The notes under the pieces are model-generated. The model had not been told where the DNA came from and searched no databases. It was given only the letters and a program-made list of their open reading frames with translations. Below, in pieces: positions 57,618 to 64,000 of a stretch of 64,000 bases of DNA; position 1 is the first letter of the stretch, and each line of letters begins with the position of its first letter. Source of the stretch: Deltaproteobacteria bacterium (lineage in GTDB: Bacteria > Myxococcota_A > Polyangia > DRWM01 > JAAZOP01); NCBI GenBank assembly GCA_016218765.1, contig JACRCZ010000147.1, forward strand, positions 79,656-143,655, given 5' to 3'. The position numbers were made by a program, and so were the translations under genes.

Positions 57618-59039
57618 CTACCTCGGCTCGAGGCGGTACACCCGGAACCCGTCGTTGCCCGTCACGTAGTGCAGCCGCTCCACAAGCTCGTTCATCCCGG
57701 CGCGATCGCATCCGGCGTAAACAGTCGTCGACCGGCAGTAGATGCCGACGAACGCCCGTCGCAGCGACTCCGAGCTGCCGGCGAGGTACTCGTGATCGAG
57801 GAGGCAGTCGGACGACTCGTCGAGGCAGGCCACCCAGTCCTTCGGCGAGACCCGCACCGCGATCCGCTCGCGCTCGGCCAGGTACTCGGCCAGGCGCGGC
57901 AGCGGCATGCCGATCGACGCGCCGCGGCGTTGGGTCTCGATCACGCGCAGCGCTTGCAGGCACGAACGCTCCTCGCCGCGCCGGGCGAACCGCGGCAGCG
58001 TGGCGGCGAACGACAAGGCGACGAAAGCGAGGAAGACCCAGCGCCAGACGCGGACCCGTGCCAGGTAGATGCCCAGAAACGGCGCCAGGAACAGGTGCAG
58101 CGGCAGCGCGTAGTAGACGAACCTCTTCCAGAACAGCGCGAAGAACACGCCGAAGACCGCCAGCGCCAGGCCGCAGAAGCGGAGCAGCGCGTCGCCGCGG
58201 CGGATGTCGTTCCACAGCTCGCGGACGGCCAGGACGAAGGTCACCGCGACGGCGACCGCGATGGCCAGTCCGAACCCGCCAGGGCCCAGCGGCTCGATCC
58301 CCTGCAGCCGAAGCAGATTCCCCAGCACGGCATCGGGATTGACGTGGTTCCAGCTCGCGAACGGGTTCGTCAGCTCGAAGAACACGCCGAACGTGTGCGG
58401 CAGGAAGTTCTGCACGAGGTGCGGCGCCAGGAGCGCCGCGAACACCAGCGCCCAGGCGGCCGCCTGCCTCCGGACGCGCCAGAGGAACAGCGGGAACAGC
58501 GGCGCCAGCCCCAGCGCCGTCTCCTTGATCCACACCGCCGCTCCCAGGGACGCCGCGCACCACACCGCCGTGCGCAGCCGTCCATCGTCCCGCGCCCGCT
58601 GCAGCAGGAAGACCGCGAGCAGCACCAGCGCCAGCATCGGCGTCTCGACCTGGCCCACGACGGAGAAGCGGAACGCCCAGGGACTCAGGACCCACAGCAG
58701 CGCCGTCAGCAACGCCGCTTTCGCCCCGTGCCCCGTCCGTTGCACCAGCAGGTACAGCAGCGGCGGAATGGCCGACGACATCAGCACGGTCACGAGCCGC
58801 ACGGCGATCACGCGGTCGACTCCGAGCGCGATCCACGGCGCCGCGAGGTACGGGAACAGGGGAGGCCAGAAGAACGCGTCGTCCGGACCCTGGAATCCCA
58901 GCCACCCGCCGGAGTCGGCCAGCCGCTGCGCGATCCACGCGTAGGACACCTCGTCGTAGGTCAGCGCGAAGAACGGCACGAACAGCGCCCGCACGGCCAG
59001 CGGGACGAGCAGCAGCAGCCAGACGACCCGGCCTCCCAC
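57618..59039 (-). CDS. GT39/ArnT-like membrane glycosyltransferase
   Basis: 473 residues from a GTG at 59039 (GGRVVWLLLLVPLAVRALF); longer in-frame starts read through GC-rich sequence without membrane or family character. About eleven helices. The conserved acidic motif of GT-C enzymes is in the first loop: PFFALTYDEVSYAWIAQRL with the Asp-Glu that holds the lipid-phosphate sugar donor. DAFFWPPLFPYLAAPW and ETPMLALVLLAVFLLQRARD are family-like. A periplasmic C-terminal part follows. It likely transfers a sugar from polyprenyl phosphate to lipid A or protein; acceptor unknown. Confidence 0.82.
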   Translation of the reverse strand: MGGRVVWLLLLVPLAVRALFVPFFALTYDEVSYAWIAQRLADSGGWLGFQGPDDAFFWPPLFPYLAAPWIALGVDRVIAVRLVTVLMSSAIPPLLYLLVQRTGHGAKAALLTALLWVLSPWAFRFSVVGQVETPMLALVLLAVFLLQRARDDGRLRTAVWCAASLGAAVWIKETALGLAPLFPLFLWRVRRQAAAWALVFAALLAPHLVQNFLPHTFGVFFELTNPFASWNHVNPDAVLGNLLRLQGIEPLGPGGFGLAIAVAVAVTFVLAVRELWNDIRRGDALLRFCGLALAVFGVFFALFWKRFVYYALPLHLFLAPFLGIYLARVRVWRWVFLAFVALSFAATLPRFARRGEERSCLQALRVIETQRRGASIGMPLPRLAEYLAERERIAVRVSPKDWVACLDESSDCLLDHEYLAGSSESLRRAFVGIYCRSTTVYAGCDRAGMNELVERLHYVTGNDGFRVYRLEPR

Positions 59040-59203
59040 GGACCTCCAGTGTCCGCAGGGCCGCGAAGCGGTGCACACCGACGTCGCGTCCGCCGCCTTG
59101 CGATTTTCATTGCATGTTTCACGTTTTTCATTTCCCTTGGCCTCCGGGCGTCGCGTACTCGCCGCAACCCGCGCACGAGGGGTTGCGGGGGAGGGCAAGA
59201 CCG

Positions 59204-60931
59204 ATGAGCGAGCATCTGGTGGCCGAGCAGGAGCAGGCCCGCGGCGAGCTGGCGGCCTGGCGCGAGTTCCGGGCGCGCAATCCGCTCGACGCCGACCCGT
59301 TCTTCCTGCGGCTGGTGCGCCGGTACCTCGGCGCACGCTGGTCCGAGGTCGAGCCGCGGCTGCGGGCGACGGCGGCGGCGGCGCGCGACGTCGATGCGGA
59401 CGTCGCGGAGACGGCGCGGGACGAGCATCTTCCGGTCCTGCGGCGCCACGACGACCTGGGCCGGCCGATCGAGGAGGTGGTCTTCCACCCCGCGCACGAG
59501 CGCATCGGCCGCGCGTTCTGGTCCAGCGGCGTGCTCGCGGTGCTGGCCGAGCCCGGGAACGACACGTTTTCCGGCGCGCTGTGCTACCTCCTGGACCGGG
59601 GCGGCGAGGCGGGCCACGCCTGTCCGGTCGCCTGCACCGCCGGAGCGATCCGGCTGCTGCAGCGGGTCGGAACCGACGACCAGCGTCGCCGCTGGCTGCC
59701 CGCGCTGCTGGAGACGGAATTCTCGCGCCGCCTGCACGCGGCGCAGTTCGTGACCGAGGTGCAGGGCGGCTCGGACGTCGGCCGCAACGGCTGCCGGGCC
59801 GAGCCCGTGCCGGACGGCTCGGGCCGGTACCGCATCCGCGGCGAGAAGTGGTTCTGCTCGGTCGCGGACGCCGGCCTGTTCGTCGTCAGCGCGCGCGTCC
59901 CGGGCGCGGCCGCGGGGACCCGGGGTCTCGGCCTGTTCCTCGTGCCGCGCCGCATCGACGACCGGCCCAACGGCTTCCGGCTGCGCCGGCTGAAGTGGAA
60001 GCTCGGCACGCGCGCGCTGGCCACGGGCGAGATCGAGTTCGACGGCGCGCTGGCCGAGCCGATCGGCCGGCTGGACCAGGGCTTCCGGAACCTCGTGGCG
60101 ATCGTGCTCGACACCTCGCGCGTCCACAACGCGCTCGCGGCCTGCGGCGTCTTGCGCCGCGCGCTGGAGGAGGCGCACGCATTCGCGGCGCACCGCGTGG
60201 CGTTCGATCGCCCGATCGCCGGGTTCCCGGGGGTGCAGGAGCTGCTGGCGCGGATCAAGGCGTCGCTGCGGGCCGCGCTGGCCTCCACGTTCCGGCTGCT
60301 CGACTGGACCGACCGCATCGCCGCGGGCAACGCCGCCCCGGAGTTGGAAGGGGCGCGCCGCATCGGCGTGATGATCAACAAGTACGGGACGGCGCTGGCC
60401 TGCACGCGCGGCGTGCGCGACGCGATCGAGGTCCTGGGCGGCAACGGCACGATCGAGGACTTCTCGCCGCTGCCGCGGCTGTACCGGGACGCGATCGTCG
60501 TCGAGAGCTGGGAGGGCACCCACAACACGCTCGTCGCGCAGGTCCTGCGCGACTTCGCGACCCGCCGGCTGCACGAGCCTTGGCTCGCCGCGGCCGCCGC
60601 CGACCTCGCCGCGCTGGAGGTGGACCTGCCGGGCCCGCTCGCGGCCCGGGCGCGCGCGCTGTTCGAGGAGGTCCGGGACCGCATTCGCCGCGTCCTCGAG
60701 GTCGACGCGCGGCGCGCGGAAGCTGTGGGACGGCACGTCGTCGACCGGATGTGCCGCCTCACCGACTGGCTGGCGCTGTGCGACCAGCTGCGCGCCGAGC
60801 GGCTGGCCGGCGAGCCGACGGATCAGGAGGACGTCCTCGAGCTGTACCGCCGCCTGCACCTGGATCCCGTGGACCCGCAGGACGATCCTCTGCTGGCCGG
60901 TCTGTGGGCCCGCGTGGCGGCGGGGACGTAG
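59204..60931 (+). CDS. AidB-like acyl-CoA dehydrogenase
   Basis: 575 residues; start at the ATG after GGGGGAGGGCAAG. Flavoenzyme of the acyl-CoA dehydrogenase superfamily. The opening SEHLVAEQEQARGELAAWREF and the AidB-type order are visible: PVACTAGAIRLLQRVG, AAQFVTEVQGGSDVGRNG (FAD loop), WFCSVADAGLFVVSAR, RRLKWKLGTRALATGEIEFDGA, YGTALACTRGVRDAIEVLGGNGTIEDFSPLPRLYRDAIVVESWEGTHN. The ESWEGTHN has Glu at the position of the catalytic base in many members. The extra C-terminal helical domain also fits AidB. Physiological substrate unknown; AidB itself binds DNA and protects it from alkylation. Confidence 0.9.
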   Translation: MSEHLVAEQEQARGELAAWREFRARNPLDADPFFLRLVRRYLGARWSEVEPRLRATAAAARDVDADVAETARDEHLPVLRRHDDLGRPIEEVVFHPAHERIGRAFWSSGVLAVLAEPGNDTFSGALCYLLDRGGEAGHACPVACTAGAIRLLQRVGTDDQRRRWLPALLETEFSRRLHAAQFVTEVQGGSDVGRNGCRAEPVPDGSGRYRIRGEKWFCSVADAGLFVVSARVPGAAAGTRGLGLFLVPRRIDDRPNGFRLRRLKWKLGTRALATGEIEFDGALAEPIGRLDQGFRNLVAIVLDTSRVHNALAACGVLRRALEEAHAFAAHRVAFDRPIAGFPGVQELLARIKASLRAALASTFRLLDWTDRIAAGNAAPELEGARRIGVMINKYGTALACTRGVRDAIEVLGGNGTIEDFSPLPRLYRDAIVVESWEGTHNTLVAQVLRDFATRRLHEPWLAAAAADLAALEVDLPGPLAARARALFEEVRDRIRRVLEVDARRAEAVGRHVVDRMCRLTDWLALCDQLRAERLAGEPTDQEDVLELYRRLHLDPVDPQDDPLLAGLWARVAAGT

Positions 60932-60955
60932 CGGCGGATTGGGACGGAGGCGAGG

Positions 60956-62140
60956 CTACAGGCCGCGGACGCGGTAGACGAAGCCCTGGGCGACGTCGCG
61001 GACCTCGCGGGCCTGGCCGGCGCCGACGTACATCACGTCGCCGACGACCTGGAAGTCCGGGTACCAGGGGTAGTCGAGTCCGAAGAGGGCCGAGAGGTTG
61101 ACCTTTCCGACGAACTCGCCCTTGTCCGACCAGACGACCATCTTGCGGCAGTTCGAATCCAGCACGCAGATGCCGCCGGCGCAGGCCGAGATCCCGTGCA
61201 CCCAGCAGAGCGTCCCGTCCTCGATCGACTCGGCGGTCGACCCGAAGCGGAACTGCTCCTTGCCCTCCCTGTTGAAGGCCAGCACGAGGTTGTTGCTCTT
61301 GTCGGTGCCTTCGACCTTCACGCTGCCGCCCAGGAGGGCGAGGTCGCCCATGAACGCGGCGGACTGCAGCATCTCGATCGGGCTCTCCACCGCCCACTTC
61401 TCCGCCGTGCAGCCCGTGTCCGTGAACGCGATCTTGGCCACGTCGGCGTGCGACCAGTAGTTGACGCCCATCGTCCCGTCCGGGAAGGGCACGATGTAGC
61501 CGCTCGGGTCGGCCTCGCACTTGTAGTCCACCGCGCCGTCGGTCAGGCGGTACGCCTCGAAGATCCCGTTCGACGCGTACAGCTTGTTGTTCGCGTCGAC
61601 GTTGAGCGTCTCGATCTCGCGCTCCAGCTTGAGCTTGCCGCTCTCGCCGAACGCCGCGTCGTACACCAGGACGCAGGCGTCGCCTTCCTTGAACGCGAAG
61701 CGCAGCAGCGCGCCTTCCGCGTCGACGATGTAGAGTTTCCCGTCCGAGGTCACGGCGAGGGCGTTCATGACGTCCATCGTGGATTCGCCGAGCAGCTCGA
61801 AGCCCTCGAACGCGCAGACCTCCGCCGTGATGTCCTTGTCGCCCAGCTTCTGCGGGGCCACGGTCGGGGTGAGCGGCTTCGAGGACGCGACCAGCTCCTC
61901 CCACGTCGCCTCCGCCTCGGCCTCCGCCGCGACCTCCGGCTCCGCCGCCTCGACCGGCTCCGCGGCGTCCGCGGGCGCAGGCTCCGCACCGGCGTCGGCC
62001 GGCGGTGTCTCGGGTGGCGTCGGCGGCGTCACCACGGGCGTCGGGGTCGGCGCGGGCTCCTCTTCCTTCTTCTTCTTGCAGGCGGCCATCGCCACGGCCA
62101 CGACGAGAACGCACACCAAGAGCTTCGTCCAACGGTTCAT
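60956..62140 (-). CDS. Lipoprotein with beta-propeller-like repeats
   Basis: 394 residues. Lipobox AMAAC (Cys ~20), followed by a Lys/Glu run (KKKKEEE), a Pro/Thr stretch, and an Ala/Glu spacer to ~85. The rest has SMP-30/NHL-like repeats of a beta-propeller (ALAVTSDGKLYIVDAEGALLRFAF, LNVDANNKLYASNGIFEAYRL, GDVMYVGAGQAREV), with eight Cys in total. Such proteins are usually ligand-binding or hydrolytic in the periplasm; no active-site acidic cluster is evident. Promoter TTGACA-N17-TACCGA. Confidence 0.75.
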   Translation of the reverse strand: MNRWTKLLVCVLVVAVAMAACKKKKEEEPAPTPTPVVTPPTPPETPPADAGAEPAPADAAEPVEAAEPEVAAEAEAEATWEELVASSKPLTPTVAPQKLGDKDITAEVCAFEGFELLGESTMDVMNALAVTSDGKLYIVDAEGALLRFAFKEGDACVLVYDAAFGESGKLKLEREIETLNVDANNKLYASNGIFEAYRLTDGAVDYKCEADPSGYIVPFPDGTMGVNYWSHADVAKIAFTDTGCTAEKWAVESPIEMLQSAAFMGDLALLGGSVKVEGTDKSNNLVLAFNREGKEQFRFGSTAESIEDGTLCWVHGISACAGGICVLDSNCRKMVVWSDKGEFVGKVNLSALFGLDYPWYPDFQVVGDVMYVGAGQAREVRDVAQGFVYRVRGL

Positions 62141-62203
62141 TCCGACCTCCTTCCGAATGCGTCCGGCGCCGGAACAAGCCCGGCAGGCGCCATCGGGAGC
62201 GGC

Positions 62204-62232
62204 TCGGTAGACTCGGCGGGCCGGCTTGTCAA
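62204..62232 (-). promoter_or_regulatory. Predicted promoter of the 60956-62140 lipoprotein
   Basis: On the minus strand: TTGACA (62227-62232), 17 bp, TACCGA (62204-62209). Leader about 57 nt with a GGAAGGAGG site before the ATG. Confidence 0.6.
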
Positions 62233-62279
62233 CACCCCGACCGCCGGCATCGCGGGCGTGGCCGGCGGGTCGAACGTTC

Positions 62280-64000
62280 CTACCGCCGCCGCCGCGCGAT
62301 CCGGAACACCGCCGCCAGGAGCGAAACGAGGAGGAAGATGCGGCCGGCGCCGCGCGAGCCCGGGACGACGCAGCCGCAGCCGTCGCCGCCTCCGTCGCCC
62401 GTGCCGCCGTCGGGAGTCGCGTCGTCCTCCGCGTCGCCCGTCACCTCGCCGCCGCCGTCGGCATCCGTGCGGCCGTCGTCGGCCGCATCCGCGTCGGCTC
62501 CGCCGTCGGCATCGGCGCCGCCGTCGGCATCGCCGTCGGCGTCCGCGTCGGCATCGGCGCCCGTGGTGCAGGCGTCGCCGACGCACGAGTACCCGGTCGC
62601 ACAGTCGGTGTCCGACGTGCAGGAGGTGAGGCACTCGGTGGTGCCGCAGACGTACGGCTCGCACGCGACCGGGTCGGTCGCGCCGCAGGTCCCGGCCCCG
62701 TCGCACGTCTCCGGCCCGCTCTGCTGGCCGGCGGCGCAAGTCGCCGTCGTGCAGACGGTCGTGGCGTCGGGGAAGGTGCAGGCGTCGGAGCGGGCCCCGT
62801 CGCAGCTCGCGGCGCAGTCGCCGGAGCCGGGACAGGCCGCGCGGCCACCGTGGGGCGCGCCGGTCACGATCGTGCAGGCGCCTTCGCTTCCCGCCACGTC
62901 GCAGGCCGCGCAGATCGCGGTGCACGCGCTGTCGCAGCAGAAGCCGTCCACGCACTGTCCGCCCGAGCACTGGGCGTCCGCGCCGCAGGCCGAGCCGTCG
63001 TCGAGCTCGGCGACGCAGACGCCGGCCGAGCACCATTCGTCCGCGGCGCAGTCGGTGTCGACCGTGCAGCCGCCGCCGCAGATCGTCCCCGAGCACGTGG
63101 CCGGGGCGCAGGCCTGGGTCTGCTCCGCGGGGCAGGAGCCGTCGCCCTGGCAGAAGGCTGCCAGGATCGCCACGTCCGCGGTGCAGGAGGCGTCGCGGCA
63201 GGAGGTGGAGTCGCCCGGATACGCGCAGGCCGCGGGAGCCGTCCCGTCGCACGCTCCGCCGCAGGCCGAGCCGTCGGAAACGCACGCCGCGCGGCCGCCG
63301 TGCGGCGCGCCGGTGACGGGCACGCAGAAGCCCTCGCTGCCCGCGACGTCGCACGCCTCGCACTGGCCCGTGCAGGCGCTCATGCAGCACACGCCGTCCG
63401 CGCACGCCAGGCCGGACCCGCAGGCCGCGCCCGCCCCGCACGGGTCGCCCAGGCCGCCCATCGGCACGCATGCTCCGGCGGAACAGGAGTAGCCGGTGAC
63501 GCAGTCCGCGTCCGTCGCACAGGTGTCGAGACAGGCGGAGGCCCCGCAGAGGTACGGGTCGCACGGTGCCGTGACCGCGGAGGGACATGATGCGTCCGCG
63601 CCCGAGCATGTCGCGGCGACCGTCTCCGTCCCCGCCGCGCAGGCCGCCGCCCGGCACTCGGTGGTCGTCGGCGCGAGGACGTCGGCCGGGCAGTCGGCCG
63701 CCGTGCCCGAGCAGATCTCGGCCAGGTCGCAGATGCCCGCCACGACGCGGCATTCGGTCGCCGCGGGCGCGAACGCGTCCGCGGGACACACGGCGTCCGT
63801 GCCCGAGCACGATTCGGCCACGTCACAGACGCCCGCGGTGGCGCGGCACTCGGTGGTGGCCGGCGCGAAGGCGTCTGCAGGGCATGCGGCTGCCGTTCCG
63901 GAGCAGTTTTCGGCGACGTCGCAGACGCCCGCGGAGGAGCGGCATTCGAGGGTCGCCGCGGCGAAGGCGTCTGCCGGGCAGGACGGCGCAGTGCCCGTGC
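62280..64000 (-). CDS. Cys-rich surface protein with disintegrin-like repeats and MYXO-CTERM tail (partial)
   Basis: The 3' 573 codons; the N-terminus lies beyond the window. From the window edge to ~63640 the protein repeats a 32-residue unit, CR-x-x-AGVCD-x-AE-x-CSGT-x-x-x-CPAD-x-FAP, at least three times. This closely resembles the CD-x-x-E-x-C-x-G-x-S-x-x-CP-x-D core of disintegrin domains in snake-venom and ADAM proteases. Next is a Cys-rich region with two DVAGSEG-x-C, VTGAPHGGRAAC and CDG units. An Asp/Ala spacer (TGADADADADGDADGGADADGG) leads to GCGCVVPGSRGAGRIF, a helix and IARRRR, a Cys/helix/Arg tail of the MYXO-CTERM type for surface anchoring. An adhesive or scaffold role is inferred. 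Confidence 0.85.
   Translation of the reverse strand, partial: TGTAPSCPADAFAAATLECRSSAGVCDVAENCSGTAAACPADAFAPATTECRATAGVCDVAESCSGTDAVCPADAFAPAATECRVVAGICDLAEICSGTAADCPADVLAPTTTECRAAACAAGTETVAATCSGADASCPSAVTAPCDPYLCGASACLDTCATDADCVTGYSCSAGACVPMGGLGDPCGAGAACGSGLACADGVCCMSACTGQCEACDVAGSEGFCVPVTGAPHGGRAACVSDGSACGGACDGTAPAACAYPGDSTSCRDASCTADVAILAAFCQGDGSCPAEQTQACAPATCSGTICGGGCTVDTDCAADEWCSAGVCVAELDDGSACGADAQCSGGQCVDGFCCDSACTAICAACDVAGSEGACTIVTGAPHGGRAACPGSGDCAASCDGARSDACTFPDATTVCTTATCAAGQQSGPETCDGAGTCGATDPVACEPYVCGTTECLTSCTSDTDCATGYSCVGDACTTGADADADADGDADGGADADGGADADAADDGRTDADGGGEVTGDAEDDATPDGGTGDGGGDGCGCVVPGSRGAGRIFLLVSLLAAVFRIARRRR

Overview
The window is very GC-rich and densely coded (about 50 genes in 64 kb). 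It carries many lipoproteins with Asp/Ala-rich spacers after the lipidated Cys, MopE-type Cys/Asp repeats, Hanks-type Ser/Thr kinases, and at least two proteins ending in a Cys / membrane helix / Arg tail like MYXO-CTERM. Together these suggest a free-living bacterium of the Myxococcota or a related former deltaproteobacterial lineage. No rRNA, tRNA, CRISPR array, IS element or prophage was recognised.

Layout. 0-7.3 kb: 3' end of mnmA, a large Cys-rich lipoprotein, a gluzincin peptidase, an M20 metallohydrolase, upp and a DUF374-type acyltransferase. 7.4-13.8 kb: a second MopE lipoprotein, a zinc-ribbon/PEGA-type Ser/Thr kinase and a TPR/beta-barrel protein. 13.8-17.7 kb (minus strand): an LpoA-like lipoprotein, queD and a double-domain thyX. 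17.9-22.4 kb: an accessory stretch with an OLD-type ATPase/TOPRIM protein, two orphan lipoproteins and a vapBC module. 22.8-28.6 kb: an SGNH lipoprotein, then a YqiJ-like OB protein, a YqiK-like flotillin and a Ser/Thr kinase in close tandem. 28.6-35.1 kb: a GH25/golvesin surface protein, a PlsC acyltransferase, small secreted proteins, a minimal SPFH protein, fructose-1,6-bisphosphatase and an MFS exporter. 35-40.9 kb: purN, two TatA/B-type proteins flanking a lipoprotein, a GH18 protein and a small lipoprotein. 40.9-46.1 kb: a GAF histidine kinase divergent from purSL-purQ. 46-53.3 kb: a zinc-ribbon membrane protein, a PpiD-like anchor protein, grpE-dnaK and an ABC-2 exporter. 53.4-64 kb: a GH31 lipoprotein, an Asp-rich lipoprotein, a GT39/ArnT-like glycosyltransferase, an AidB-like acyl-CoA dehydrogenase, a lipoprotein, and the 3' end of a Cys-rich, disintegrin-like MYXO-CTERM protein.

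Functional themes: purine synthesis (purN, purSL, purQ), pyrimidine salvage and dTMP synthesis (upp, thyX), cell-envelope building and surface display, and phospho-signalling by two Ser/Thr kinases and one histidine kinase.

The most useful cross-cutting observation is a recurring promoter shape, TTGAC(C/A/T)-N16-18-(T/C)AnnnT, found upstream of at least 16 genes. In several (upp, vapB, the gene ending at 47046, the GH18 gene, the GH25 gene) the start codon lies only 6-8 nt beyond the -10 box, so these transcripts are predicted to be leaderless. Other points of note are a ThyX whose two halves carry complementary parts of the active-site signature, a palindrome over the vapBC -35 box, a flotillin-kinase gene pair, an ABC ATPase lacking the Walker B Asp, and dispersed intergenic minisatellites that abut promoters.
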